Part shown: positions 36,844 to 51,615 of the stretch, piece by piece
Numbering within the stretch: position 1 is the stretch's first letter
How the letters are laid out: each line of letters begins with the position of its first letter
Source of the DNA: Zygnema cylindricum
Taxonomy: Eukaryota; Streptophyta; Zygnematophyceae; Zygnematales; Zygnemataceae
NCBI GenBank assembly: GCA_037447655.1
Contig: JBBHKE010001846.1
Span: forward strand, 252,179 to 316,178
Length of the DNA: 64,000 bases
Direction of reading: 5' to 3'
Made by a program: the position numbers and the translations under genes
Notes under the pieces: generated by a model
Seen by the model: the letters and a program-made list of their open reading frames with translations, nothing else
Databases searched by the model: none
Told to the model about the DNA's origin: nothing

Positions 36844-39436
36844 ATGCGCCACGTGTACAGATGGCTGGCCCTAGCAGGCTCCGCCCTGACATTGTGGCTC
36901 TCCTTATTGGCCGTAGAGATTACTCCAGCTCAACGCCAAGTAGTGTTAAGTGTGAGTTTGAAAATTCTATTTAAGAGCGTACGAGCCATTGGAAGAGAAA
37001 TGTCAGCTGTTTTTGGTTAAGTGGTAGTTATCTCTTTGAATGTGTCTTTTTTTCGTCTTTCTCTTTTTCGTCTGAGGAAAGTTACTGTACATTATGGTGA
37101 TCATTGACCCTTTTAACCTTGGCAATTTATATAAAAGCTAAGTAATTTTGAGAATAATGCATACTCAGGAATTAGGTCGAATTCACGAACCACCCCCGTG
37201 TCTTCTGTTTGTCTAACTCAGTTTTTGCTCAGTTATATTTTAGGTTTGCGTTTTTAGTGTATGAACATCTGTTGAGACTGAACGCTCAAAAATCCAAGTC
37301 GTGGAATAATTTCTAGTGAATGACTGGATAACATCCAGAGGAGCATTTTGGGGGTTTGGTTTGTTAATTGTGGTTTAAAATGCAACAGGCCCCTTAGTGA
37401 CTAGGGTTTTTGTAGAGACTGCAATTTTGTTGGAACATTCATAAGGTTTTAGTTTATGAATGATGTCAACTACACCGCCAATCACTATTAGTGTAAAGAG
37501 ATATTTATTATAAATGCGGAATTAGTTTACTGTCGGGAGACGTTGCGGATTGTAGTCCACTTCCTTAAAAAGTGTTATTAACATTATTTTATGATTTTCG
37601 GCCAAAAGAACTGAGATTGAATTAATATTCTTAAAACTAATAGCAATGGGCAGTGTAGTATGAAGTAGACAGGGAAATTTCTTGCCTTAAACGTTTGTTT
37701 TAGTCCAACAACCATTTTCTTGCCTGGGTCAATCCTTGCCAGGAGACAATCTGGAAAGGTAATAGTTTGTGTATTATTACGATTTGTATTCTTTCTTTGT
37801 TTCAAGTAGAATGTTGTGAAGGGCGTGTAAAGACTACTGTAGCATTAAGAGAGAGAAAGGGGTCTAGAGGAAAATTTGGTGAGAGGGGTTAAAAAGAGGA
37901 CGAAGAAGATAAAGAAGTGGGAAGTAGCAACAGGAGGGAAGAAAGAGAGTGAGGGGGAGAGAGTGTGAGAGAGAGTAAGAGAGACAAATCTCGACATCGA
38001 AATGCCAAATACAAGTTTGTCTTTCAAGTTCCTGATTGGGTGTTGAAGGTGGCATATGCAGCTTCCCCTTTATGCCCTGGTGAGTCTCGGTTTTTATGGA
38101 ATCGGTATGCTCGGATATGGCGTCATGGTGTTCCCATCCTGTCCACAAGAATCACAGCTTCTGCAAGAGGTAAAAAAGGCTTTTCTTTCTTTTCCTTTTT
38201 CTGTATCTGAAACTCAACTACTCTGTGATCGCTATTACTGTAAGAACATTAATTCAGTGCCGGTTTTTTCTTGCCCTTAAACATAAATCAGCATTGATAA
38301 TACTTATCTTTTTTTAAACGGTAGTTTGGTAGGCAGTTGAAAATCGTCCACGTTTCTTAAACTTCCAATTAGGATTAGTAACACTAAAATGAACCCCATG
38401 CTATATATTTCTTAATACTCATAAGGATTTTTGTTGTACTGTACGCATTGTCCGCAACTATCTGTGTGAACCACACTGGTTCCGTCCACTAAATGTTGCA
38501 GTGTCAAAGAAAAAAATGGATAGTCATAAGTTTAGTAATCCTAGCATTTTGCTGAACCTTCCTTGCAAGATTTTTAAAGCTAATCCTGATGAATAGCATA
38601 GTGGAGTGGAACAGGTTTTGGGGTCTCACATTGAACATTATTACTTCACACAACGTAATATTAGATTGTGCGCAGGAATGTCGAGTATACAAAAACTGAC
38701 AGCTGCATTCGCAAAGCCATCTCAGAAAAAAAATATATAGCATAGCAGGCTTATAAAACCACACTAAAAAATGGTGAAGAGCACATCTGCATCAGGTTTG
38801 TCTGTCTTTATCACATGGGAGGCCGGACTGGAAAATGGAACTCTTTATTGCAAGATGTATTAGAATATAATTCTCATGCATTTTGTTATGCATAAGGCAA
38901 AAGCCAGTAATCGGTAGGGAAGGGGAAGGATCATGGACGGTCTAGATTTTATTTAATGAATTGCAGTTGAGAAACTAATTTTGTTTGCTGTGTGTTGTAC
39001 GGTTATCTTTGTTTTTGTCTACTCATCTGACGATTTAGGTGAGCTGGAACTTTTTGCGTAGCTTGCCGGTGAAGGCGATGCTACTCTTCAAATATTTAAA
39101 CATATTGTCCATAATATTTATAAGCAACGAACTTGTGAATTTTGTATAAATTGGCATTACATGTTGGAAAGAGAATATTCTTGTTGTGGTAACATACATA
39201 GTTTGCCGATAATCTTGTTGATTGTTCTTGAATTGGAAATAACCCTCCAAAGGACTAAGGTAATTATGGTTTTGATATAGTGTAAATAAGCGTTGATAGT
39301 TTCCTCTAAATATTTACTTCATTCATTTTAAGTGACATAATGAGTGTACTTGTGGGTGTTAATGCAGGATATTAGGGAGGCAAACGAGTACTATAGGAAG
39401 CATGGAGTCAATCTGAATCCATCAAAGCCCCTGTGA
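36844..39436 (+). CDS. DPM3: Dolichol-phosphate mannosyltransferase subunit 3 (DPM3)
   Basis: DPM3 is a small ER membrane protein that tethers and stabilises the catalytic subunit making dolichol-phosphate-mannose, the mannose donor for N-glycans and GPI anchors. Three short exons join in phase: 36844-36951, 38062-38169, 39368-39436, giving 94 aa, the same length as Arabidopsis DPMS3. Exon 1 encodes the first membrane helix (WLALAGSALTLWLSLLAV). Exon 2 encodes LPLYALVSLGFYGIGMLGYG, the second helix, then FPSCPQESQLLQE, a close match to the plant family. Exon 3 gives DIREANEYYRKHGVNLNP, the cytosolic tail that contacts the catalytic subunit. The gene is easily missed because no exon exceeds 36 codons. 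Intron 1 contains a MITE. Confidence 0.93.
37471..37657. mobile_element. MITE-like element, type C interior
   Basis: Ends TACACCGCCAATCACTATTA and AACTAATAGCAATGGGCAGTGTA are inverted. Inside are ACGTTGCGGATTGTAGTCCA (similar to the family B interior at 790-830) and TTATGATTTTCGGCC. It lies in DPM3 intron 1. Confidence 0.75.
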
Positions 39437-40787
39437 CCACAGCAGGCTCTATTGACATATTTTCCGGCTTTTACCTGTTCAAACTTTGAGCTAGTTTAAA
39501 ACTTGAGCTGGTCGAAAAACAGGGGAAAAATCTCCATTTAGAAATGGCAACAAGAGGAGGATTGGCAATAGCAGTAGCAATAACACATACTTTTTTGGAG
39601 GAGAGCACATTTCAAATTTGTCCCATGCATACGTTTCACCCGCTGATATTTAAGTTGCAATTCACAGGAACTGTAAATAGTGTGTATACGGATATGGAGC
39701 CTATTGTGCATCAGTCTCTTAAAAGTTTTTTTTTACATGAATAGGGTGACGGGTAGGACGATGGTGGTAATGGCATTTAACAACATTTTCTCATGCAAAG
39801 AGCTGAAAAGTCAGATAGTAGACAAAAGAAATAAATGGAACAAAGAGGAAATAAGAAATAAAGGGACGAGGAGAATCTGTTTCTTTTCTGTACAGTGTAA
39901 ATCCAAATGATGACATGGTAGACTGTACCGCTTTTGTACAGTCCACTTTTGTTACATGTCCTGTCGTTCAGCTCGTTTTTTTGCTACTGCTCAAATCATT
40001 ACATTATATTCAACTTGCATGTTAACAGTTTTTTTTCAATTTCTTTTGTAAATAATGCAGGCTGCCTGCGTCGGTCCCGCCTCGGGTTCAGCTTTTCTAG
40101 AAATAGGTTCTGCAGTTGTAAAATGTTCCCCATAAGTTGTTCTTAATGTGTATTTGAACAGATTGCATGCACTGAATTAAGAATAGAGACAGTGTACGCG
40201 ATCAAGCTGAGTTGATGACTTCAAATTTTTAGTTCTCAATTTTTGTATTTTCAATAAAATTATTGTTGATATTCAGATTCGGACTCACAAATGTTGGAAC
40301 TATGTTACTCAAATCATTTCTGTCTAGTAGTGGTATTAGTAATTCCTTGTTGTGCAACAATATTTTATGTTCATAATTTTTTTAGAATTTTTATTGAGAA
40401 AGTAATCGAGAAAGCGATGAGAATCCCAAGGCTAAAACGTTTGAACGTCAGAACAAACGCTAAAACTGTCGAAGAACCGCTTTTACCCATCAACGCTGCT
40501 TCGGCTTTTTTGCTTCCGACTCGACCGTCAGGCCATCATCGCACGTGTGGACCGTGTCCCTGACTTCATGCACTCCCGTCTTTGATTCTTGCCTCCCTCA
40601 ATGTCAGCTGTGCTGTCATGCTTGCGAAAGGTCGTGTCACACGTGCGACAAAAGCGAAGCAGGTGTAGTCAAATTTTGCTGCAAGCAGCTTATGTCTATC
40701 GCTGGAGGGAACTAACAGCCAGTCCCAGAAGTGCCGTACAAAGGTTTAGGTTGAGGGTTTAGGTCGCAAATAAGACAGCAGACGGCC
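39437..40787. other. Intergenic between DPM3 and DHAR
   Basis: No gene recognised. AATAAA at 40253-40258 may be a polyadenylation signal, though it is 800 bp beyond the DPM3 stop. The DHAR leader just before 40788 contains GAGGGTTTAGG, close to but not identical with the plant telo-box. Confidence 0.4.
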
Positions 40788-43409
<2,622 letters not shown>

Positions 43410-44360
43410 GGTTCGACTTTGTTTTTTTTACCTGTTCGTTACTTGTACAAACAATTGAGAACAAACAATGGAGAATAACAAATGTTTAGAATGAAAGTGG
43501 TTCAAGAAATCACTCTAGGAAAGACTCTAGGAAGAGTTTGTTTAACAACTTTTTAGAGCTCCACTGTTTTGATAGGCATAATTGGTTTCTCTTATCAGAA
43601 GCATGGAATATATTGTAAATGTATAAATAGTATCTGGCTGTTTTTTCAGCTCTTTTGTACCCAATCTCGTTGGATGTCACATTTGTCGCATTAAGTTTAG
43701 TTTTTTTTCTATATTGTGATGTTTGGTTGCAAAATTCTTGCATTATCTATCGTGTATTTGACCAATTTGCATCGACCTGAAGCAATATGGAACGACAGTT
43801 TTCCTTAGCAAAAAATGTTGCAATGAAATCTAAATGTTGTCATGTCGTATCGTGTCGGGATTTTGTTTTAGTTTGTTTGTATGAATATTACATGTTGCAG
43901 CCACACTAATTCAGTTAGGGGTACAAATTGTGTGTAGACGTGTATTGTGATCGAAGTGACGCCGGAATTTCCGTGGACGAAATGGAGATATATATTCGTG
44001 TGAACAAGGGCGTTCGTACTCCAATATTCGTTGAAGATTTTGACTTCACGCGACGGCGAACTGTTATAAACTTGGACGTACGATTTTGAACCGTTGGCGT
44101 TGCAATATAATTGGTTGGACTTTAAGTCGTGAACCCATGGAGGTTAACGCAATCACATTTAGTTAGGAAGGGTTTTAATCCGTGGATTGTGAATTTTGTA
44201 ACGTAGGCATATGGTTCTGGTCGCTTATTGGCCAGGACCCAAACTAGGTGCAGATTGTATATTAGAATACTTGCACGCTATTGGTTTGTTGGCAAATGTC
44301 AGAAATTAGTACTTTGGCTTTTCGTTAGTACTTAGACGATTGAGTTTGAGAGTACAGGAA
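43410..44360. other. Intergenic, no gene recognised
   Basis: AT-rich sequence downstream of DHAR to about 43900. From about 43900 the composition changes, with more CG dinucleotides, and may be the outer part of the retroelement-like region that includes the inverted repeat. No conserved protein is seen. Confidence 0.4.
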
Positions 44361-45813
44361 TTGGTCGAAGAGGACTTAGATTTTTCTGTCTTTTTCCTTT
44401 GTCTTTTTCCTTAGTCAAATTTGTCAGTTTTTTCCTGCAACGCTTTTTCTGCCTAGTTTGTGAAGCGTTTAGTCTTTCTCTTTCTTTATTATATTTTCAT
44501 TGTAAGCCCTACAAGTTGATTCACTCGATTTTAGGCGGAGTCTGCACGGTTTCTCTTCAGTAACCTCTTTTAGTGTGAATTCAGCCTACTTTGTAACGCT
44601 GTGTCTGAACCTTTGTGGATACACCTTTGTGGATGCATGTTGTGAATAAGGGTTTGCTTTTTTTGTTGTCTAAATTTTGTTGCTTTGGTTGGAGTTTTTT
44701 TGTGGTTTGTTAGAATCAGGTTATCTCGGATTCTCTACCACTTTCTATTGTTTGGTTACCGTTATCATTTTTTGCAATTGGTTATAAGTTTGTCTGAATC
44801 CAGTTATCTCAGATTTTGTGCAGATTTTTAACGTTGTTTTTTTGTATTTTCTTATTGCTATTTTTACTTGTTTGTTAGAATTCAGTTATCTCGGATTCTC
44901 AACATATTTTCATTGCTTGTTTTTTTGTTATAATTTTGTGCAATCGGCGTGCAAGGATCCGGTTATCTCGATTTTTCCGCAGAATTTTATTGTTGTTTTC
45001 TTGCATTTTTCTGGTTTTGTCTTCTTTATCCGAAATCGTAGACCCAACTCATGTAAGGAATACGCCCATACCGTGGAGCCTAGTGGCTAACCATCGACTT
45101 TGTATTCCTGTAATCTATGTAGGCGCTAGGCTCCACGGTCTGGGCGTATTCCTTATAGGAGTTAGGTCTAGGATTTCGAATAAAAAAAAACAAAACCAGA
45201 AAAATGCAAGAAAACAACAATAAAAATCTGGATCTTCGCACACCGATGGCATAAAATTACAACAAAAAAACAAGCAATGAAAATATGTAAAGAATCTGAG
45301 AAAACCAAATTCAAACAAACAAGTAAAAATAGCAACAAGAAAATACAAGAAAGCAACGTTAAAAATCTGCACAAAATCTGAGAAAACCGGATTTTGATAC
45401 ACTAATATCCAATTGCAGAAAATGATAATAGAAAACAAGCAATTAGAAGCTATAGAGAATCCGAGATAGCCAGACTTTAATAAACCACAAGCAAACTCCA
45501 ACCAAAGCAACGAAAATAAGACCAAAAAAAGGCAAACCGTAATTCGCAGAATATATCCACAAGGGATTTGACACAGTCTGAGAAAGTAGGCATATTCCAC
45601 ACTAAAAAAGGTTGTTGAGGGGAAACTGTGCCGACTCTGACCGAAACCGAGTGAATTAACTCGTAGGGCTTACAAGAAAAGTAAAAAAAAGAAAGAGAAA
45701 GGCTAAGGGCTTAACAATCTAAGGCAGAAAAAACCTTGCAAAAAAAAAACTGACAATTTGACTAAAGAAAAAGACAAGGGAAAAAGACAGAAAAATTAAG
45801 TCTTTTTCGACCA
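44361..45813. repeat. Long inverted repeat (arms ~700 bp, spacer ~42 bp)
   Basis: The left arm, 44361-45083, and the right arm, 45126-45813, are reverse complements with moderate divergence. Paired landmarks: GTAAGCCCTACAAGTTGATT (44503) faces AATTAACTCGTAGGGCTTAC (45653), and ATACGCCCATACCGTGGAGC (45060) faces GCTCCACGGTCTGGGCGTAT (45130). Each arm contains four or so diverged repeats of GGTTATCTCGGATTCT with T-rich spacers. A transcript would fold into a long hairpin. Two head-to-head copies of a retroelement leader or LTR would also give this structure. Confidence 0.85.
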
Positions 45814-45839
45814 TCACTAAGTCTTTTTCGACCAAACGG

Positions 45840-46200
45840 ATCCAGCGAGTATGCCTAATTTTCCTATAGTTTCGATTCCATTATCGAAAACATCCGTTGT
45901 CCATTCAGCGACAGCATTTCCGACTTATGCTTATATCAACACATTTGATACTGACATCTCTCCATGCATACTCGAGATTGACGAGATGGCTTCTAATGGG
46001 ATGTTGAGTTCCCAGGGTGCATATTACATGGCTATTAATGAGCATGCCAAAATTGGTGCTTCACGTTATTTGCACGATTTTTCGTAGGACCTGGATTCCA
46101 AAAGAGTACTCTTTTCAGATGAGACATGATTCGCGTCTTCGCGGGATTCCGATTGTGTTTGCCAGCTCCTCAATAGGCTAAGGAGCTGGAGGGGGGAATA
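45840..46200 (+). mobile_element. Possible retroelement fragment with polypurine tract
   Basis: An open frame at 45851-46087 (78 codons, no recognised domain) directly follows the inverted repeat. It is followed by GAGCTGGAGGGGGGAATAA near 46183-46200, which resembles the polypurine tract just inside a plant LTR retrotransposon 3' LTR. No LTR pair, primer-binding site or polymerase was found, so the call is weak. Confidence 0.3.
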
Positions 46201-48280
46201 AATGGATCTCTCTCCCGGCTTCCCACTCACCTTCCACCTTTTATCCTTTCCACCTGTTATTTCCTTTTCACATTGTCATATTCATTTTTGTTTGTATTAT
46301 AATTCTTTTGCTTGGGGGTTTTCATTGCTTATTTGTTCCACCTTTTTTGTACAGCTGGTTGGGTTGCACGCTTCTTGGTGTAATTGGTCACATGCACCAC
46401 AATGTAGTGGGCAATTCACAATCACGTCTGGAAAATTCAATCTTTTACATCCTTTGAGCACTGCACTATGGACCAACATTATGTATTCCAAGTAAAGACC
46501 AACTGAAAGTCAAACAATGAATTAATAGTAATAAGCTTGGACATCAAACCACTTGAACAACTTGAGCTACATTTTGTCATTTTGGAAAAGCTCCATTTCA
46601 ATAAACTACAGTACCCATCGCTGTCAGGGTTAACAACACTATTTTTTTGCAACTTTTTTTAGCCAGATATCATAAATTAGCTTTATCAACAATTTAAGGG
46701 AGTCTGCGCATCCCTGTTGCACTTAACTAGCATTACATATTTATAAATTCGCATTAGCCCTTGTAAATCCCTAATGCTGATAATGTTCGGCATTGTACAA
46801 AAGACTCCAAATATGATATTGACAAAAGTTACGAAGTTTACAAAGTATATCAATTGCAACAATATTACTTTATAAAATAAACAAGATGTGGGTACATGGA
46901 AACAAAAAGAGAAGAATGCTAATTAAAAGCAAAAAATGTTGCAAAAGATCAAACAAACAAAGACATGTGAAGGGTTAATTACAAACAAAAATGGCAAACT
47001 AAGGCTGAGGGAAAAAAAATCAACACAAACCTAATTCCTGGGATACTTAAGCTCCCTAAAAAGGGGCCCACTTTCATAAATCCCTCCAAGCCAGGCAAAG
47101 CTTTATTAAGTTTTCTGAGAATTCCACCATGAATCGCCACAAGAGCAAGTTTATTATTAACGCCGCGCTAATTTTGTGTTATCGGGTCTAATTTAGGTTC
47201 TAATTTATCAGTTGGTGAAATTGTATAAGTACAACTTTATCCAATATACAAGTGAAATAGTTTGGTGAAAATAAAGAATAAGGTACGACTTAATTTGTTA
47301 CACACGAAATCACAGGAAAGTGTAAACCAAACACATTGGAGTGAAAAATAACCACACACACAATAATCCACTACCTTTAAACAATTGTTTTGATACTAGG
47401 TTTTCAGGCTTTCAAGGTTACCAGAGAAGTTTCATCGCATAACCATGTTGCATTCAATAAGTTAAGATTTTTGAGCAAAAGGAAGTATCACCTTTGCCTC
47501 CACAAATGCCAGGTAAATCTACAGTGGAACTCACCAGGACAAAGAAAACGAGCATGTCTTTCAAGGATTTGACACCAAAGCACTAAAGGGTTCAATTAAA
47601 TCATTGGCGGATATGAATGCAATCAAACTATATGACAAACACTCTTGGTGTTTGTATTTCATGAGAATGCATTCGACACTTGATGGCTTCCATAGACAAC
47701 AGTTTCACCAAGAAAAACTAAAACATTCTCAAAATTATATGCAGACAAAATTTTGCTTGTAATAAAAACAGCACTTTGCACAAAGATTACAAAAGATGTG
47801 ACAAAGGTTATGGCTACCCGAACAAGCAAGGAATCAAACCATAAGAAAACATATTGTTTTTACTACTTTCAATCACATGGTAGTAGGTTCAAAGGTGCCA
47901 CTACCAGATATTTATTCTGTAAATGCTGTACAATTTTTCTGTAACCCACATTCCATCAAAGGAATAAAATAAAGCCAATTGACCTTCCCGCTTATCGAGC
48001 CTATCAATTTGATGATCGACTTCTGAAGCTATTTAACTTCGTTGTCATTTTACAACATACAACAGTTCCCTCCTTAGAAAAAAAAGAAAAAAAAAAGAAT
48101 TAGACAAAAGTCAACCTTATTAGAAGGAAAAACTATATCACCTGTACTCTAATGTTCCTTCATACACAACTACGCCAGCCTTGTCCAATCGCAACTTTCC
48201 AATAATGTAACATGAAAGCTGCCAAGAATTATTCTCCTTGGCGGCACTTCAAACATCCTTTCTAGTCCAGGCAAGTTGCT
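46201..48280. other. Intergenic, no gene recognised
   Basis: AT-rich, with a possible TACACCG-family remnant at about 46610-46797 and A-rich stretches near 46880-47020. No conserved frame is seen. The thymidylate kinase 3' untranslated region should lie just below 48281. Confidence 0.4.
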
Positions 48281-50845
48281 TTACTCTGTTTGGGACCACA
48301 TTTGGCGTATCGAAGGCCCGTCTGTAGCACAATGCTCCACAACTTCATTGGCAGCTCTTCTTAGCTCAAGTTGCACATCACAGATTGACTGAGAAGCATT
48401 AATCACCTGAAAGATGAAACAACAGCTCCCTGTCAGCAAACTACACCACCCATCACTATTAAAGTTAGTGAATTATTAGCATTAACATTGCAACAAAAAC
48501 CCCTAAAAAATTATGTCTTACCACGTGGCTCATTATGGGCAACCTAACTAAATAATGTTATTAACACTAATTTATGATTTTGAGTCAAAAAACACTCAAA
48601 TTAGAGTAATTAACTTTAATAAAAATGGGCAGTGTAATGGACGTACTTTTCATGCTATCCTTCAGCAAATCAGGTCTAAGGAAAAGCTACAGAGAGTTAC
48701 AAACGAGCACAGAAATTCAACCCTTTTTCAATTTTTCACAAGAATTAATGGACGATGTTCTGAAAAAACCTTCGGCACTAATTCTCACCTTCCACGTGTC
48801 ATCCTTCAGTTTTTCAAACTGCGACGCCACAGCACGCTGGAACTCTATCTTCTCGTAACGCTCGTCACCATACCCTCCCCGTGTTGCAGCGACCTGATTG
48901 TTGAAAACACAACACAGATCAATTTGACGTCTTAAATAGGGCACTTGTCTGTTGCCTCTTAGACTTTTGTGTTTCAGAGTTCTTACAAATAGCGCACTCT
49001 TTTGTCTCATTAACAATTCTGTTTCAAAATTCTAATGACAGTAAAAAATTTAGAATATATTAATACTGGCTTACCTCTACTGGTAACTCAAGATAGAAGA
49101 CAACATCTGGAGCAGGTAGCTTATGTTCGACTGTCTGCAGCAAAAATCGAGAGAGAGAGAGAGAGAAAGCCTCAGTTTATGAATCAAAGGACTGCTACAT
49201 CACAAAATATAAGATGTCAGTTTGCTTCTTTTTCACTACTAAAATGAGGTTAGCAGGAGTGCACAGACAAAGAAGGCTCAGAAAGATTTAAACAAAGTAA
49301 TTGACAAAGCCTGTTTAGGAATTCAAACATCATGAGATTTCCATTTGACAATCGACAGAATGACACCTGGCAAACTGTTATTGATACTCCCATCCTAGAC
49401 ATACATTTATCGTTTACAACTAATATATAGTGTAAAATTTTATTATATTAATAAACAAATGCCATATTTATAATGTAGTGTTTACATACCTTGCACCAAT
49501 CGAGATCTAATCCTTTGGCAGCTGAAAATGCCACCCCTGAAGGAGAGTAGCGATCCACGACAAGTGTCACGCCCTCCTGTAATAGCTTCAACATCTCTTC
49601 CCTGTACGGGCAGAATTCATGGTAACACTACGTGTCACTCCTTTTGTAAAGCATAAAAACATAATAAAAAGTGTCACGTTTTTCCTTTTGCAAACAAAAG
49701 TAATAAAAGCAGACAAAGCCGGAAATTCTTCGTTGGTCTCTGCAACAAATAGGGTGAACTACATCGAATCCGAAAGGGCATTAAATACTTGCTATTTCAT
49801 ACCGGTTTGTATCATTTGTAATGTAAGTAATTTACTAACCTGGAAAAACGACGAAGGAAAAAGTATAACTAGCTTAATTTTTGTACGTGTAATTAAAGTG
49901 ATACTTAAACAGTCATACTGAAAAGAGGTAATGCAAGTTTGGAAGAGGTAACAAAAAAAAAAGGGCCAATAATAAAAAAAAATACATTGCAATGCTAAAA
50001 AAAGTAAAATTCTTATAAAATAAATAAGTGCCAAAAAGTAAAGCATATTGGGGTGCTAGAAAAAACGCAGCCAATCTCAAAGAAAGGAGAAGAAATCTCA
50101 GGCATACTCCATACATTTTTTCTTGTCGATTCTCAGTGAAAAGAAGATGTATAATTTTATCGTCTATCTCCACAGCGTTTTTCAAATAGGCTGATATTTT
50201 TTGGCCCGTGGTCGTACTGCGGTCTGGAAACCGTAAGAGAATCGCTTTGTGTCCTTGTTCGTTCAAATATTCAACAAGTTTTTCACATTGAGTACTTTTT
50301 CCACTACGATCCAAGCCTTCTAAGAGAATAAATGCACCTCTTCTCTTGAAATCTCCGTTAATTTCTGATTCCAAACAAGCTTTTGAAAAGCGCCGAGAGA
50401 CAGGAGCAAGATATGGAAGAATGTTTGTCAGAGGGAAAAAAGGTCTACTATTTCCACCCTCTGTTGAAGGGAAAAAATTAGGATTCGAGTCATGAGAGAA
50501 AGAAGAAGGAGAAGGAGAAGGAGAAGGAGAAAAAGTTAAGTAGGCCATTTGAGCTTTTTGTAGAAACAGAGAAGTCTGTCTCTCTACTTGAGTTAACTTG
50601 CTCGTCTTATTTATTAGAGAAAGGTAACAAACAGGATAAGAATTAAAATTGAATCGGGAACCAAATGAAATGCTACTATTAATTCGTCTGTCTATACTAA
50701 TACAGCCTGAATCGAATCTTTGTAAAAGAGAGAAGTGAAAGTGAGGCAGAAGGTAAGCTGTAACAGAAGGAGAGAGAAACCTTCTCGATAAAGTAGACAG
50801 TCGGCGAGAGAAAACCCTCGAAGGCAGTAGGCAGGTGGAAGGCAT
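48281..50845 (-). CDS. TMPK: Thymidylate kinase (dTMP kinase) with long N-terminal presequence
   Basis: The enzyme phosphorylates dTMP to dTDP, an essential step to dTTP. Five exons join in phase: 50845-50115, 49601-49490, 49134-49075, 48893-48789, 48406-48281 (1134 nt, 377 aa). The P-loop GLDRSGKST is at residues 177-185. [14 protein letters not shown] and [18 protein letters not shown] (DRY at 260-262) are family motifs, and [15 protein letters not shown] is the lid region. Typical enzymes have about 210 residues, so the first ~165 are extra. They begin Arg/Ser-rich ([17 protein letters not shown]), like an organelle presequence. Met99 ([10 protein letters not shown]) could serve as a second start for a shorter form; Arabidopsis TMPK is also known to be multi-located. 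An SPSPSPS stretch comes from a GGAGAA microsatellite. Confidence 0.92.
48442..48636. mobile_element. MITE-like element, type C interior
   Basis: Starts TACACCACCCATCACTATTA and ends ATAAAAATGGGCAGTGTA. Interior words GTGGCTCATTATGGGCAACC and TTATGATTTTGAGTCAAAAA are shared with 24370-24420 and 55874-56035. It lies in the last thymidylate kinase intron, 36 bp from the acceptor. Confidence 0.7.
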
Positions 50846-51063
50846 TGTAGAAAGTCAGTGTTTATATATACATAGATTTGCGGGGGAAAGGAAAGCAATT
50901 TGGAGGGTAAACTTGGGAGGACGTTTCAATTTTCAGCTTCACCTTGACGCTCAAATTTTCAAAATACAAAAGTTTCTGAGGGTATTCTTGGAGGGAAGTC
51001 CCAATATTCAGCTTCACCTTTGACGTCCAAATTTTCAAAATACAAACTTAAAGTTTCGGAAGG

Positions 51064-51284
51064 TACACCGTGTATCGCTATTAGTGTTAACAATTTTTTC
51101 GCCACTTAAAACATCTTTTCTCCGTACACATTTGTCCAATTTTCGATTTGAGACCGCCAATCGGAGGCTGAGAATCTTACCTTTCAATCGCCACCGTCAG
51201 ATCCACAATCCGACATGTGTGTACGGAGAAAAGATGTATTAAGTGGCAAAAAAAGCATTAACACTAATAGCGATTCGCGGTGTA
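51064..51284. mobile_element. MITE-like inverted-repeat element, family A, best-preserved copy
   Basis: 221 bp with near-perfect inverted ends TACACCGTGTATCGCTATTA and TAATAGCGATTCGCGGTGTA. The inner arms TTCTCCGTACACATTTGTCC and GTGTGTACGGAGAAAAGATG also pair. It lies 219 bp upstream of the thymidylate kinase start codon. Confidence 0.85.
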
Positions 51285-51510
51285 TACTTGGAGGGAAGTT
51301 CCAATTTTCGGCTTCAACATTTTTCAAGTTCAACTTGACGCTCGCGTTTTCAAAAAGTTCAGTTCCCCCGCTCTTTTGTTGGCTGGAGACCCAAGTTTTC
51401 TCAAGGTGCGGACATTTCAATATTTCATACAGCCGCACGAAATCATCATAACGTGCGGAAACCCCCAATAATACGGGCGCACGAAATATCCACTTGGCAC
51501 AGCTGTGCAG

Positions 51511-51615
51511 TACACCGCCGCCCAGCGCTATTAGAGTTGGGTGAAGCATTAGCTTTAAATTTTAATTAATGCGAAAATTGTTGCCTTATCAACACTAATA
51601 ACGATTCATGGTGTA
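51511..51615. mobile_element. Short internally deleted MITE of the same TACACCG superfamily
   Basis: Only 105 bp: left end TACACCGCCGCCCAGCGCTA, right end TAATAACGATTCATGGTGTA. It is the shortest family member in the window, apparently lacking the interior. Confidence 0.65.

Noticed and set aside
44818-45600. Hydrophobic 90-161-codon frames in the inverted repeat
   Set aside because: T-rich internal repeats give Phe/Leu/Cys-rich translation in both arms; no start context or family similarity.
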